DNA from: Pseudomonas sp. TH31
GTDB lineage: Bacteria; Pseudomonadota; Gammaproteobacteria; Pseudomonadales; Pseudomonadaceae
Direction: 5' to 3'
NCBI RefSeq assembly: GCF_016650815.1
Contig: NZ_JAEKEZ010000005.1
Span: 193,501 to 257,500 of the forward strand
Length of the DNA stretch: 64,000 bases
Shown: positions 9,846 through 19,530 of the stretch, in pieces
Layout of the letters: each line of letters opens with the position of its first letter
How positions within the stretch are numbered: the first letter of the stretch is position 1
Notes under the pieces: model-generated
The model's database searches: none
What the model was told of the DNA's origin: nothing
The model's input: the letters and a program-made list of their open reading frames with translations, nothing else
Made by a program: the position numbers and the translations under genes

Positions 9846-11129
9846 TCAAATGACGATCCGCAAGCACTGGCCTGCGTGATACAGCGAAAAACCGGCCTCA
9901 TACAGGCAACTGCGCAGGCCAACACCTGCCAATGGCTGCATCGGAGCGAACGGAATCGGTAGCGCCTGAGGATTTCCGTTACACAAATAGTCGGCAAAGG
10001 CTTTGCCGACAACGGTGCCAGTAGTGACGCCCCGGCCGTTGTAACCGGTGACTGCCACTATTCCGGGCGCCGGTTCGAACAGACGCATCAGATGATCGGG
10101 GGTAAAAGCGATGCAACCGGTCCAGGTGCACTCCCATTCCACCGGTTTCAGGTACGGGAAGTAGTGCTGCTGAACCCGATCGGCCCAGGCCTTCAAAAAC
10201 CAGGTCGGTTTCTGATTGCCATTGCCGAGACTGCCGAGCAATAGACGCCCGTCCTTGTCGCGACGAATGCTGCTCAATACTTGTCGGGTGTCCCAGGAGC
10301 CTTGGCCGCCGGGCAGAATTTGTTGCGCTGCGTCTTCGGTCAGCGGCACCGAGGCCACTTGGTAGTAATAACCGGGGAAGAAGTTGCGGCGCAGCTCTGT
10401 CCAGTCGCCTTCGGTGTAGGCGTTGGATGCGATCACGACTTGCTCGGCGAGCACCGAGCCTTGGGCCGTTTGCACCGACCAGCGTTGGCCCTGACGTTCA
10501 AGTCTTGTTACAGGCGAATGATCGAACAACTGACCACCGAGACCGATGGCCGCTTTGGCCAGCCCCGTGGTGTAGGCCATCGGGTTGAGAGTGCCTGCAC
10601 GCCGATCCAGCAACGCGGCGGCGATTTTCTTGGTGCCAGTCGCTTGTTCACAGGCTTGGCCGGTCAACAGTTCAACTGGCGCCCCACGGCGTTTCCATTG
10701 TTCTTCACGACTGCGCAAGTCGGCTTCGCCACGGGCGTTGTGCGCCATATGCAGCGTGCCTTCGCGGCGCAGCTGGCAATCGATGTTGTACTTGTCCACA
10801 AGGCTGAACACCAGGGACGGTGCCGCACCGAGCATGCGGTTGAGCTGACTGCCAACTGCTTCGCCGAACCCGGCTTCGATCTCGTCCGGCGGGATCCACA
10901 TTCCGGCGTTGACCAGCCCGACGTTGCGCCCGGAGCCGCCATGACCGGCGCGATGGGCTTCCAGCACGCAGACGCTTTTACCCTGTTCCAACAAATGCAC
11001 GGCCGCCGACAGCCCGGTAAAACCGGCGCCGATGACACAGACATCAACCTTCACTTCACCCTTGAGCGCCGTATTGTCGGGCCTTTGTGGCGTCAGTTTT
11101 TCCCACAGACACTCTTCGCGTAACGGCAT
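9846..11129 (-). CDS. amaA: FAD-dependent L-pipecolate oxidase AmaA
   Basis: A 427-residue DAO-family flavoprotein. The dinucleotide motif GAGFTG is at residues 34-39 with Glu57 at the end of strand 2, then a substrate domain and the C-terminal GYNGRGVTTGTVVGKAFADYL flavin loop. In P. putida the same neighbourhood, an aldehyde dehydrogenase with a divergent LysR gene, encodes AmaA, which oxidises L-pipecolate to piperideine-6-carboxylate in D-lysine catabolism. A gamma-glutamylputrescine oxidase-type enzyme is the main alternative from sequence alone; the context favours AmaA. It lies 135 bases after amaB with a REP doublet between. Confidence 0.82.
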   Translation of the reverse strand: MPLREECLWEKLTPQRPDNTALKGEVKVDVCVIGAGFTGLSAAVHLLEQGKSVCVLEAHRAGHGGSGRNVGLVNAGMWIPPDEIEAGFGEAVGSQLNRMLGAAPSLVFSLVDKYNIDCQLRREGTLHMAHNARGEADLRSREEQWKRRGAPVELLTGQACEQATGTKKIAAALLDRRAGTLNPMAYTTGLAKAAIGLGGQLFDHSPVTRLERQGQRWSVQTAQGSVLAEQVVIASNAYTEGDWTELRRNFFPGYYYQVASVPLTEDAAQQILPGGQGSWDTRQVLSSIRRDKDGRLLLGSLGNGNQKPTWFLKAWADRVQQHYFPYLKPVEWECTWTGCIAFTPDHLMRLFEPAPGIVAVTGYNGRGVTTGTVVGKAFADYLCNGNPQALPIPFAPMQPLAGVGLRSCLYEAGFSLYHAGQCLRIVI

Positions 11130-11164
11130 TGCCAGACTCCAATCAGAAACCTAACCAAGCCGCC

Positions 11165-11248
11165 AAAAAGATCGCAGCCTTCGGCAGCTCCTACAAAACC
11201 GCAGCCAGGCGTAGTCCCGTAGGAGCTGCCGAAGGCTGCGATCTTTTC
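11165..11248. repeat. REP doublet (REPIN), type A arms
   Basis: Arms at 11165-11194 and 11219-11247 (AAGATCGCAGCCTTCGGCAG and complement). It sits between amaB and amaA and may shape their shared transcript. Confidence 0.85.
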
Positions 11249-11264
11249 AGGCACACCCTTTTTA

Positions 11265-12753
11265 TCAGTCGAACGTAATCCCCTGAGCCAACGGCAACTC
11301 CAGCGAATAGTTCACGGTGTTGGTCTGGCGGCGCATGTAGCCGCGCCATGCATCGGAGCCGGATTCACGACCACCGCCCGTTTCCTTCTCGCCACCAAAC
11401 GCCCCGCCGATTTCTGCACCGCTCGGGCCGATGTTGACGTTGGCGATGCCGCAGTCGCTGCCGACCGCCGACATGAACTGCTCGGCTTCACGCACGTCGG
11501 TGGTGAAAATGCACGACGACAGGCCTTGTGGCACGGCGTTGTTCAGGCGCAGGGCTTCGGCGAAATCGTTGTAGCCAACCACGTAGAGGATCGGCGCGAA
11601 GGTTTCGTTGCAGACCACATCACTCTGCTCAGGCATTTCCACGATGGCCGGGGCCACGTAGTAGGCATTCGGGAACTTGTCTTCCAGTTGACGCTTGCCG
11701 CCAAACACCCGGCCGCCTTCGCTCAGGGCTTGTTCCAGCGCATCCTGCATGTTCTCAAAGCTGTGCTTGTCGATCAGCGGGCCGATCAGGTTGCCTTCCA
11801 GCGGGTTGCCGATGCGAACCTTGGAGTACGCCGCCTTCAGGCGTGTGACGATTTCTTCTTTCACCGATTCATGGGCAATCAGACGGCGCAGCGTAGTGCA
11901 ACGCTGGCCGGCAGTGCCGACGGCGCTGAACAGGATGGCGCGAACGGCCATGTCCAGGTCGGCGCTTGGGCCGAGGATCATCGCGTTGTTGCCGCCCAGT
12001 TCCAGAATACTGCGAGCGAAGCGCGCGGCGATTTTCGGTGCCACTTCGCGGCCCATGCGGGTGCTGCCGGTGGCGCTGATCAGCGCGACACGCGGGTCAT
12101 CGACCAGAGCTTCGCCAGCATCGCGGCCGCCGATTATCACTTGGCTCAGGTGCGGGGGCATCACTGAAGTTTTTCAGTACGCGGTCGAACAGCGCCTGGC
12201 AGGCCAGAGCGGTCAGCGGGGTTTTCTCCGACGGTTTCCAGATCACCGGGTTACCGCAGACCAGCGCCAGCGCGGTGTTCCAGGCCCAGACTGCGACCGG
12301 GAAGTTGAACGCACTGATCACGCCGACAACGCCCAGCGGGTGCCAGGTTTCGCGCATATGGTGGCCTGGACGCTCGGAAGCGATGGTCAAACCGTACAGC
12401 TGACGGGACAGACCGACGGCGAAGTCGCAGATGTCGATCATTTCCTGAACTTCGCCCAGGCCTTCCTGAGTGATCTTGCCGGCTTCCCAGGAGACCAGCT
12501 CACCCAGATCAGCCTTGTATTCACGCAGGATGTCGCCCAATTGGCGCACCAGTTCGCCACGGCGCGGGGCCGGGACCTTGCGCCATAACTCGAACGCATG
12601 ATCTGCGCGACTGATGTGTTGCTCGACTTCAGCCGCGCCTTCCCAGTTGACGGCGGCAATCCGGCTGCCATCGATTGGAGAGTGCACCGGCACTTTGCCG
12701 TTCTGGTACAGGGCCGGGTTCACACCAAGACGATCAAGCAATGCGGCAACCAT
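11265..12753 (-). pseudogene. amaB: amaB, 2-aminoadipate 6-semialdehyde dehydrogenase, frameshifted
   Basis: An ALDH7-type (antiquitin-like) aldehyde dehydrogenase that, in P. putida, oxidises aminoadipate semialdehyde to 2-aminoadipate after AmaA. The first part (12753-12097) holds the N-terminal cofactor domain (SAFNFPVAVWAWN). The second (ending 11265) holds the catalytic Glu (LELGGNNA) and nucleophilic Cys (GTAGQRCTT). The two frames meet at a C5 run (+ strand GGGGG, 12154-12158); removing one base gives the continuous NFSDAPHLSQVIIGGRDAGE and 495 residues, the normal length. As written neither half could work. Sequencing error or recent loss are both possible. Confidence 0.85.
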
Positions 12754-12938
12754 GGGTTACTCCTCAAGCAGAAAACAGAAATCGTGCAGCCGGAAAATCA
12801 CGGCTGATCAGGCCTGTAGTTGTAGCGCCCCCAAGACGAGCCAACAAACGACCATTAAGCGAGATATCATTCCGTTTATTCATGCTTCGCAGTTGCCGGT
12901 AAAAGAAAAGCATAGAGCAACAAGAAAAAGGACCACCC

Positions 12939-13841
12939 ATGCTGAATAAACGCTACTTGCCGTCGATCACCGCGTTGCAGTGTTTCGAGGCCGTGACCCG
13001 GCATTTGAGCTTCACCCGGGCCGCCGAAGAGCTGAACCTGACCCAGAGCGCCGTCAGCAAACAGGTCGCGCAACTCGAGGAGCTGCTGCAGCACTTGCTG
13101 TTCCGCCGGGTGCGCCGACGCCTGCAAATGACCCCGGCCGGTGATTTGTACCTGGTGGAGGTACGAAAAATCCTCACGCAGGTCGAGATGTCGACCCATT
13201 ACTTGCGCTCCTACGGCGGCGATACCGAAGTCCTGCGCGTTTCCACGCCCCCGACCTTCGGTGCGCGCTGGCTGGTGCCGCGCCTGAAAGGCTGGCGCCT
13301 GCGTCACCCCTCGATTCACCTCGATTTGTGCAGCGAGCAGGAAGCCGACGATTTGCTGCAAGGTCGCAGCGACCTGGCGTTCTATTTCGGCCAAGGCTCA
13401 CGTCCAGGCACTGAAAGCCTGAAGTTGTTCGGTGAAGAGTTGGTGCCAGTCTGCGCACCGGGCAGCCTGCCGGACACGCCATTCACCGACCCGACACAAC
13501 TCACTGACCTGGTCCTGCTGCAAAACGCCTCCCGGCCCCAGGCCTGGCACGATTGGTTCGACAGTCAGGGCTATCACACCGAGCACAGCTATCACGGCCC
13601 GCGCTTCGAAACCTTTTATATGTGCATCCGCGCAGCCCAGGTCGGTTGCGGCGTGGCGCTGTTGCCGCGGTTTCTGGTGGAAGAGGAGCTGGCCGACGGC
13701 AAACTGGTCATTCCCTGGCAGCATGCAATGCCCAGCTCCGACGCCTACTACCTGGCCTACCCGGAACATTCGGCGGAAGTGCCCAAGGTGCGGGATTTTG
13801 TGAAGTGGATGCTGGAGCAGATCGACAACCCCACTGAATAA
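12939..13841 (+). CDS. LysR-family transcriptional regulator, divergent to amaBA
   Basis: A 300-residue LysR-type regulator of the GcvA-like group. The N-terminal winged helix-turn-helix spans residues 5-63 (FEAVTRHLSFTRAAEELNLTQSAVSKQ, recognition helix included), followed by a two-lobe effector-binding domain from about residue 92. AAGGA lies 8 bases before the ATG. It is transcribed away from amaB across a 185-base intergenic region, the classical LysR arrangement, so control of amaBA by a lysine-catabolism intermediate is likely but inferred. Confidence 0.9.
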   Translation: MLNKRYLPSITALQCFEAVTRHLSFTRAAEELNLTQSAVSKQVAQLEELLQHLLFRRVRRRLQMTPAGDLYLVEVRKILTQVEMSTHYLRSYGGDTEVLRVSTPPTFGARWLVPRLKGWRLRHPSIHLDLCSEQEADDLLQGRSDLAFYFGQGSRPGTESLKLFGEELVPVCAPGSLPDTPFTDPTQLTDLVLLQNASRPQAWHDWFDSQGYHTEHSYHGPRFETFYMCIRAAQVGCGVALLPRFLVEEELADGKLVIPWQHAMPSSDAYYLAYPEHSAEVPKVRDFVKWMLEQIDNPTE

Positions 13842-13847
13842 ACACCT

Positions 13848-13973
13848 GTAGGAGCTGGTAGGAACTGGTAGGAACTGGTAGGAGCTGCCGAGTGAAACGA
13901 GGCTGCGATCTTTTGATCTTAAAAAAAAGCAAAATCAAAAGATCGCAGCCTCGTTTCACTCGTCAGCTCCTAC
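13848..13973. repeat. REP doublet, type B arms, with four 10-base tandem units
   Basis: The palindrome spans 13878-13973. Its left end is preceded by GTAGGAGCTG, GTAGGAACTG, GTAGGAACTG (13848-13877) and then the arm's own GTAGGAGCTG, a four-unit head-to-tail array of the REP terminus. Confidence 0.88.
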
Positions 13974-14121
13974 ACAGTTCCGACACCGCGCCTACAAGGG
14001 CAACTGCGTCGGTGCAAAAATCGCTGGCAATCCGCACCTCTGATATGCGCCACTAGCCCCATTCACTGAAACAGCTGAAACGTCGCGACCACGGGCCGCG
14101 GCCAGCATGGAGAGACCCGTT

Positions 14122-15344
14122 ATGAGCGAGAGCGTATTTGGCGATCGCATCGTGCAGAACCTGCTCGACACCGACTTCTACAAACTGACGATGATGCAGG
14201 CGGTGCTGCACAACTACCCTAACGTGGAAGTCGAATGGGAGTTTCGTTGCCGTAACAGTGAGGATTTGCGCCCGTACCTGGCGGAAATCCGCTACCAGAT
14301 CGAGCGCCTGGCCGAGTTGAGCCTGAGCGCCGACCAGTTGAGTTTCCTGGAGCGCATCAGCTTCATGAAGCCGGATTTCCTGCGGTTTCTCGGTTTGTTC
14401 CGCTTCAACCTGCGCTACGTTCACACCGGTATCGAAAACGGCGAGTTGTTTATCCGCCTGCGCGGGCCGTGGCTGCATGTGATTCTGTTCGAAGTGCCGA
14501 TGCTGGCCATCGTCAGCGAAGTACGTAACCGCTATCGCTACCGGGAAGTCGTTCTGGAACAGGCTCGCGAGCAGCTCTATCGCAAGTTCGACTGGCTGAC
14601 CGCCAACGCCAGCAGCGACGAATTGTCCGAGTTGCAGGTCGCCGATTTCGGTACCCGTCGTCGCTTCTCCTACCGCGTGCAGGAAGAAGTGGTGAACGTG
14701 CTCAAGCACGATTTCCCGGGCGCTTTGTCGGCACCAGCAACGTGCATCTTTCCCGTGAGCTGGACATGAAACCCCTGGGCACCATGGCCCACGAGTGGAT
14801 CATGGCCCATCAGCAACTCGGCCCACGGTTGATCGACAGCCAGATTGCCGCCCTCGATTGCTGGGTTCGCGAATATCGCGGTTTGCTGGGGATTGCCCTG
14901 ACCGACTGCATCACCACCGATGCTTTCCTCGGCGATTTCGACCTGTATTTCGCCAAGCTCTTCGACGGGCTGCGCCACGACTCCGGTGACCCGGTGCTCT
15001 GGGCGGAAAAAGCCATCGTCCACTACCACAAGCTCGGCATCGACCCGATGAGCAAGACGCTGGTGTTCTCCGACAGCCTGACGCTGCCCAAATCCCTGGA
15101 AATATTCCGGGCGCTGCGGGGTCGGATCAATGTCAGCTTCGGTATCGGCACCAACCTGACGTGTGATATTCCGGGTGTCGAACCGATGAGCATCGTGCTT
15201 AAAATGACCGCCTGCAACGGTCAGCCCGTGGCAAAGATTTCTGATGAGCCTGGCAAGACTCACTGCAAAGACCCGAATTTCGTCGCCTATTTGCGACACG
15301 TTTTCAAAGTTCCTGCCCTTTCCAGCCTTTCTAGCAAGGAGTGA
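14122..15344 (+). pseudogene. pncB: pncB, nicotinate phosphoribosyltransferase, frameshifted
   Basis: The NAD-salvage enzyme that joins nicotinate and PRPP. The first frame runs from [21 protein letters not shown] to VLKHDFPG; the second resumes at [25 protein letters not shown] and ends at 15344. At 14715-14721 the sequence reads CCCGGGCGC where CCCGGGCCGC would keep the frame ([12 protein letters not shown]), so one C is missing. Restored length is 407 residues, normal for PncB. I prefer the ATG at 14122, preceded by GGAGAG, over 14107. It is 4 bases upstream of nadE, with which it forms an NAD operon. Confidence 0.87.
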
Positions 15345-15348
15345 ATTC

Positions 15349-16176
15349 ATGCAAGCCGTACAGCGTGAGATTGCTGATCAGCTCAAGGTTCAGCCGCCGT
15401 TCGTCGATCAAGCAGCCCTCGAGGCGGAAGTCGTCCGGCGGATTACCTTTATCCAGGATTGCCTGGTCAATTCCGGGCTCAAGACCCTGGTGCTGGGCAT
15501 CAGTGGCGGCGTCGATTCCTTGACTGCCGGCCTGCTGGCCCAGCGCGCCATGCGCCAATTGCGCGAGCGCACCGGCGAGGCGAGCTACAAGTTCGTCGCC
15601 GTGCGCCTGCCGTACGAAACCCAGTTCGATGAACACGATGCTCAGGCCTCGGTGGATTTCATCGCCCCGGACGAACGCCACACGGTGAACATCGGCCCGG
15701 CGGTCAAATCCCTGGCCAGTGAAGTCGCCGCGTTCGAAGGCAAGCACGCCGTCTCGGTGGATTTTGTACTCGGCAACACCAAGGCGCGGATGCGCATGGT
15801 CGCCCAATACACCATCGCCGGCGCCGCCCACGGCCTGGTGATCGGCACCGACCATGCGGCGGAAGCGGTGATGGGTTTCTTCACCAAATTCGGTGATGGC
15901 GCTTGCGATCTGGCTCCGTTGAGCGGCCTGGTGAAAAATCAGGTCCGGGCGATTGCCCGCAGCTTCGGTGCGCCGGAATCGCTGGTGGAAAAGATCCCGA
16001 CGGCCGACCTTGAAGACTTGTCGCCGGGCAAGCCGGACGAGGCGTCCCACGGCGTGACCTATGCCGAGATCGACGCGTTCCTGCACGGCGAACCGGTGCG
16101 CGACGAAGCGTTCAAGATCATCTGCGACACGTACAAAAAGACTCATCACAAGCGAGTGATGCCGTTTGCGCCTTAA
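15349..16176 (+). CDS. nadE: NH3-dependent NAD+ synthetase
   Basis: A 275-residue enzyme that amidates nicotinate adenine dinucleotide to NAD+. The N-type ATP pyrophosphatase loop SGGVDS is at residues 52-57. The substrate loops [26 protein letters not shown] and [17 protein letters not shown] are present, and there is no nitrilase (glutaminase) domain, so it uses ammonia. AAGGAG lies 8 bases before the ATG at 15349. It follows pncB by 4 bases, so the two final salvage steps are co-expressed. Confidence 0.95.
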   Translation: MQAVQREIADQLKVQPPFVDQAALEAEVVRRITFIQDCLVNSGLKTLVLGISGGVDSLTAGLLAQRAMRQLRERTGEASYKFVAVRLPYETQFDEHDAQASVDFIAPDERHTVNIGPAVKSLASEVAAFEGKHAVSVDFVLGNTKARMRMVAQYTIAGAAHGLVIGTDHAAEAVMGFFTKFGDGACDLAPLSGLVKNQVRAIARSFGAPESLVEKIPTADLEDLSPGKPDEASHGVTYAEIDAFLHGEPVRDEAFKIICDTYKKTHHKRVMPFAP

Positions 16177-16184
16177 GTCCTCCC

Positions 16185-16345
16185 CATAGGACCATAGGAC
16201 CGTAGGACCGTAGGAGCTGTCGAGTGAAACGAGGCTGCGATCTTTTGATTCTGTTTTTAAAAGCAAGATCAAAAGATCGCAGCCTCGTTTCACTCGACAG
16301 CTCCTACGGTCCTACGGTCCTACAGTCCTACAGTCCTACAGGCAT
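16185..16345. repeat. REP doublet, type B arms, with 8-base tandem units on both sides
   Basis: The palindrome core is 16209-16307. The left flank is built of 8-base units (CATAGGAC, CATAGGAC, CGTAGGAC; 16185-16208). The right flank holds GTCCTACG/GTCCTACA units (about 16306-16341), mirror images of the left. Confidence 0.88.
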
Positions 16346-16367
16346 CCCGCAGCGACGGGCGTTGAGC

Positions 16368-16399
16368 AAAAAAAAGCGTCCTGATCGGGACGCTTTTTT
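16368..16399 (-). terminator. Rho-independent terminator after azu
   Basis: Stem AGCGTCC / GGGACGCT with A and T runs on the two sides, 16 bases past the azurin stop on the minus strand; symmetrical enough to work in both directions. Confidence 0.85.
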
Positions 16400-16414
16400 A
16401 TGCGCGGGATTCGA

Positions 16415-16861
16415 TTACTTAAGGGTAACCGTGCCTTTCATCATCGAGATGTGGCCCGGGAACGAGCAGAAGAAGCCGTAGCTTTCGCCGGCGGCCAGTT
16501 TCGACACGTCGAAAGTCACCGAATCTTTCTCCCCAGCACCGATAATTTTGGTGTGGGCGATGATGCGTGCATCACCTTCCGGCAGGTAGTTCTTGTCGAT
16601 GCCCGCAGCCATGCCCGCGGTGGCGATCGGCTGCATGTCAGCCTCTTTGCTCAGCACCCAGTTATGGCCCATGACGTTTTTCGGCAGGCTGCCGGAGTGG
16701 GTCAACTCAACGGTGAAGGTCTTGCAGCTTTTGTCGATTTCAATGGCCTTGCTGTTGAAGGACATCTGGTCAGTGGAGTCGATGGTGGTCTTGCACTCGG
16801 CAGCCATCAATTGGCTGCTGGCCAGCGCCAGCAGGGATACCGCAACAAGTTTGGCAAACAT
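16415..16861 (-). CDS. azu: Azurin
   Basis: A 148-residue precursor of the periplasmic blue copper protein that carries electrons to redox partners such as nitrite reductase. The signal peptide is residues 1-20, cleaved before [10 protein letters not shown]. Type 1 copper ligands are visible: His in GHNW and the Cys-x4-His-x3-Met of [10 protein letters not shown]. The start at 16861 gives the proper signal peptide; an in-frame extension upstream would spoil it. The azurin after pncB-nadE arrangement is conserved in Pseudomonas. A weak TTGAT-type ANR half-site lies about 70 bases upstream, too poor to call. Confidence 0.96.
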   Translation of the reverse strand: MFAKLVAVSLLALASSQLMAAECKTTIDSTDQMSFNSKAIEIDKSCKTFTVELTHSGSLPKNVMGHNWVLSKEADMQPIATAGMAAGIDKNYLPEGDARIIAHTKIIGAGEKDSVTFDVSKLAAGESYGFFCSFPGHISMMKGTVTLK

Positions 16862-17055
16862 GGTGAATCTCCAAGGCAGGGTTAACAAAATCGCGAATGG
16901 ACAGAAGACTGCCTGAAAACTTCGCAAGTTCCTATGACTTGAATCAAAAATTGTATACAACTTTCGGGCTATGACACTCATCGAAACAAACTAACAGCCA
17001 CGCATCCAGGTCGGCCCTATCCTCAGGTCGTCATCACTCATCTGGAGCGCCGGTC

Positions 17056-17145
17056 ATGTCCTTCAACAGTCTGTTGTGCAGCTTGCTCGCCACCTACGCT
17101 TGTGGCGCCAGCGGCACCTGCGAAACACCAAAACGCGAGGTTTAA
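17056..17145 (+). CDS. Possible 29-residue small protein upstream of the LOG gene
   Basis: ATG at 17056 with CTGGAG 9-10 bases upstream opens [20 protein letters not shown] and nine further residues, ending TAA at 17143-17145. The first half is hydrophobic with three Cys overall. It ends 59 bases before the LOG start. A leader peptide or small membrane protein is possible, as is chance. Confidence 0.35.
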   Translation: MSFNSLLCSLLATYACGASGTCETPKREV

Positions 17146-17204
17146 CCCTTGGAGCGTCGCTTGCCTACCTTTACTCTGTGGCCATCCTGACCCTGGAGCA
17201 AGGC

Positions 17205-17792
17205 ATGTCTATAGCGTCCGTCTGTGTATTTTGCGGTGCCAGCACTGGCACCAACCCGGCTTATCGTGAAGCGGCTGTCGCCTTGGGGCGAGCATTGGCC
17301 GAGCGCAAGCTGACCCTGGTCTATGGCGGGGGCGCCGTCGGGCTGATGGGGATCGTCGCCGATGCCGCCCTGGCGGCCGGTGGCGAAGTGATCGGGATCA
17401 TCCCGCAAAGCCTCAAGGACAAGGAAATCGGCCACAGCGGCCTGACGCGCCTGGAAGTGGTCGACGGCATGCATGCGCGCAAGGCGCGGATGGCCGAACT
17501 CAGCGACGCGTTTATCGCCCTGCCTGGCGGCCTCGGCACGCTCGAAGAACTGTTTGAAGTCTGGACCTGGGGCCAGCTCGGCTACCATGGCAAGCCTCTC
17601 GGTTTGCTCGAAGTAAACGGTTTCTATAGCAAATTAACCGCTTTTCTTGATCATATCGTCGGCGAAGGCTTCGTTCGCGAACCACACCGTGACATGCTGC
17701 AAGTGAGCGAATCGCCGCAAACCCTGCTCGATGCCCTGGACGCCTGGCAACCCTCGATCCTGCCAAAATGGGCCGAGCAAAAACCCAGCTAA
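17205..17792 (+). CDS. LOG-family cytokinin-riboside-monophosphate phosphoribohydrolase
   Basis: A 195-residue Rossmann-fold enzyme of the LONELY GUY family (TIGR00730). It carries the diagnostic PGGLGTLEE at residues 107-115 and the upstream Arg/Lys pair in MHARKARM. Family members hydrolyse the N-glycosidic bond of nucleoside 5'-monophosphates. In bacteria the physiological role is often nucleotide housekeeping or stress rather than hormone production. I chose the ATG at 17205 since [13 protein letters not shown] begins the fold and GGAG precedes it; the in-frame extension upstream is not family-like. Confidence 0.88.
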   Translation: MSIASVCVFCGASTGTNPAYREAAVALGRALAERKLTLVYGGGAVGLMGIVADAALAAGGEVIGIIPQSLKDKEIGHSGLTRLEVVDGMHARKARMAELSDAFIALPGGLGTLEELFEVWTWGQLGYHGKPLGLLEVNGFYSKLTAFLDHIVGEGFVREPHRDMLQVSESPQTLLDALDAWQPSILPKWAEQKPS

Positions 17793-17860
17793 CGGCTAGG
17801 CACCGATACAGGGCAGAATATGCGCCGCTCAACCTCACCTTCGACCCCAGAGGATCGCCC

Positions 17861-18052
17861 ATGGCTAAACCTAATTATTCCTTCGCCAAACGTCAGAGAG
17901 ACTTGGCCAAGGAGCAGAAGAAAGAGGAAAAGCTTCAGCGCAAGAAAGCTACAGCTGAAGAAGAAGCAGCAGCACTGAACCCGGATGCAGAAGGTGAAGT
18001 GGCGGCAGAAGATGATGTTGAAACACCGAAAGATCAGGCGCCTGACGCCTGA
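17861..18052 (+). CDS. Conserved small Lys/Glu-rich protein
   Basis: A 63-residue, very hydrophilic protein beginning MAKPNYSFAKRQRDLAKEQKK, with a basic coiled-coil-like N-terminal half and an acidic, Ala-rich C-terminal half. AGAGGA lies 6 bases before the ATG. I recognise it as a recurrent small Pseudomonas protein of no known function; nucleic-acid or ribosome association is suggested only by its charge. It follows the LOG gene by 68 bases. Confidence 0.7.
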   Translation: MAKPNYSFAKRQRDLAKEQKKEEKLQRKKATAEEEAAALNPDAEGEVAAEDDVETPKDQAPDA

Positions 18053-18125
18053 GACCCTCAGAGCCCGATGATCTGATCAGGCTCACCGGATCTGTGTCCA
18101 GGGTCAGCAGTCCTGCTGCTGACCC

Positions 18126-18503
18126 TCACAGGCCCAGCGCTTTATAAATCGAATCGCGATACCCCTTGGGCAAGTTGGCCGGCAAGTTCGCCGGATCAAA
18201 CAACCCGATCTCCTTGTGTTCATGACTGATCGTCGGCACAAAACCGCCCGGCAACTGGCAGCGGTAAGTCGAGATGAACACGTGTTTGCCGGGGATGACC
18301 TCGAACAAATACGAATCCAGCGGCGCTCCCACCTCCACCTCGACGTCCAGTTCCTCGGCGATTTCCCGTGCCAGGCAATCCGGTGCCGTTTCGCCCAGTT
18401 CAATTCGCCCGCCGGGTAACTCCCATTCGTCACGCTCGTTGAGCATCAGCACGACCAGGCCGTCGGGGGATTGCAGGACGCCTTTGATTGAGACCGGGAA
18501 CAT
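18126..18503 (-). CDS. Nudix hydrolase
   Basis: A 125-residue Nudix-domain protein, essentially only the domain. The Nudix box is complete at residues 32-54 (G-x5-E-x7-REIAEELDV), providing the metal-binding glutamates for cleaving nucleoside diphosphates linked to another moiety X. The preceding WELPGGRIELGE is typical. The substrate cannot be deduced. It is a single gene converging with the small protein on the left and followed upstream by a REP doublet. Confidence 0.88.
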   Translation of the reverse strand: MFPVSIKGVLQSPDGLVVLMLNERDEWELPGGRIELGETAPDCLAREIAEELDVEVEVGAPLDSYLFEVIPGKHVFISTYRCQLPGGFVPTISHEHKEIGLFDPANLPANLPKGYRDSIYKALGL

Positions 18504-18525
18504 TGGACATCTCCTTTCACCGCAA

Positions 18526-18602
18526 AATCAAAAGATCGCAGCCTTCGGCAGCGCCTACAGGGTACATGCGTTTCATGCAGGAGCTGCCGAAGGCTGCGAT
18601 CC
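18526..18602. repeat. REP doublet (REPIN), type A arms
   Basis: Arms at about 18526-18558 (AAATCAAAAGATCGCAGCCT...) and 18577-18602 (GCAGGAGCTGCCGAAGGCTG...), between the Nudix gene and the transglutaminase gene. Confidence 0.83.
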
Positions 18603-18639
18603 TGGCAATTTCCCAATCACCACCTATCCAGGAACAGTG

Positions 18640-19530
18640 TTAATCCAGTGGCATCACCGTCACCCGAACTTCCGGGTCATGGTTACCACCGCCAAGAATC
18701 ACCCCGCGCAACGGCGAGACATCGGAAAAATCCCGCCCCCAGGCCAGCGTGATGTGTTCCAGCGCCGGTTGCACGTTGTTGGTTGGATCGAAATCCACCC
18801 AGCCGAGCACCGGACAAAACACCGAGACCCAGGCGTGGGATGCGTCGGCGCCAATCATCCGTGGTTGCCCCGGTGGTGGCTGGGTCAACAAATAACCACT
18901 GATGTAGCGCGCCGCCAAACCACGGGAACGCACACACGCCAGCATCAGGTGCGCGAAGTCCTGACAGACGCCGCGCCGACGCTCCAGCACCTCCACCAGC
19001 GGCGTGGCCACCTGGGTCGCCTCGGCATCAAAGGTGAACTCGCTGAAAATCTTCTCCATCAATGCCTGGACGCCCAACAGTAATGGCCGCCCCGCAGGAA
19101 AGCAGCTTTCGGAAAACTCGACGAAGTTGCGCTTCAAATGCACGTACGGCGATTCGAAACGATAACGACAGGCTTCGAGCAGTTCGGGCGACAGCGGCTG
19201 ACTGCTGTAAGTCAGCGCATTGCGGGTGTCTTCCCAGGCCGGCGATAGATTGAAATCCAGGGTCGGCCGGGCCAGTACTTCGACGGTTAGCTGCGCGTTC
19301 ACCAGCAACTCATCGTGGGGACGCTCGAACGCCAACCGAGTAAGCGGATTGCCAAACACGTCCAGTTCATCCCGCCGGGTCGTCGGGTCCGGGCTGATCA
19401 GCAACGCCTGCGCAGTGCAGCGTTGCCAGGTGCAGGCGCGCGGCCACAAGTGCGCCAGTTGCTGCGCCAGGGACACCGGGCTGTCGTAGTGATAATGGGT
19501 GTCGTGGAAAATCTGGTAACGGGCATTCAT
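18640..19530 (-). CDS. Transglutaminase-like (papain-fold) protein
   Basis: A 296-residue cytoplasmic protein with an N-terminal beta-rich domain and a transglutaminase-like core. The likely catalytic triad is Cys189 (RRGVCQDFAH), His232 (DASHAWV) and Asp248 (WVDFDPTNN). Such proteins act as peptidases or acyltransferases. Its start overlaps the stop of the ATP-grasp/alpha-E gene by one base, and that gene follows a DUF2126 transglutaminase. The three-gene cluster is conserved and has been proposed to make and trim a peptide-like product, but the substrate is unknown. Confidence 0.87.
   Translation of the reverse strand: MNARYQIFHDTHYHYDSPVSLAQQLAHLWPRACTWQRCTAQALLISPDPTTRRDELDVFGNPLTRLAFERPHDELLVNAQLTVEVLARPTLDFNLSPAWEDTRNALTYSSQPLSPELLEACRYRFESPYVHLKRNFVEFSESCFPAGRPLLLGVQALMEKIFSEFTFDAEATQVATPLVEVLERRRGVCQDFAHLMLACVRSRGLAARYISGYLLTQPPPGQPRMIGADASHAWVSVFCPVLGWVDFDPTNNVQPALEHITLAWGRDFSDVSPLRGVILGGGNHDPEVRVTVMPLD

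Noticed and set aside
14700..14770. Programmed frameshift in pncB
   Set aside because: No slippery heptamer or downstream structure typical of recoding, and the missing base is at the same CCCGGG context as in unrelated genes.
13848..16345. CRISPR array suggested by short repeated units
   Set aside because: Units are 8-10 bases, contiguous without spacers, and derive from REP ends; no cas genes are present.
16930..16945. ANR (FNR-like) box upstream of azurin
   Set aside because: Only one half (TTGAT) fits; the other half matches poorly, so I did not annotate it.
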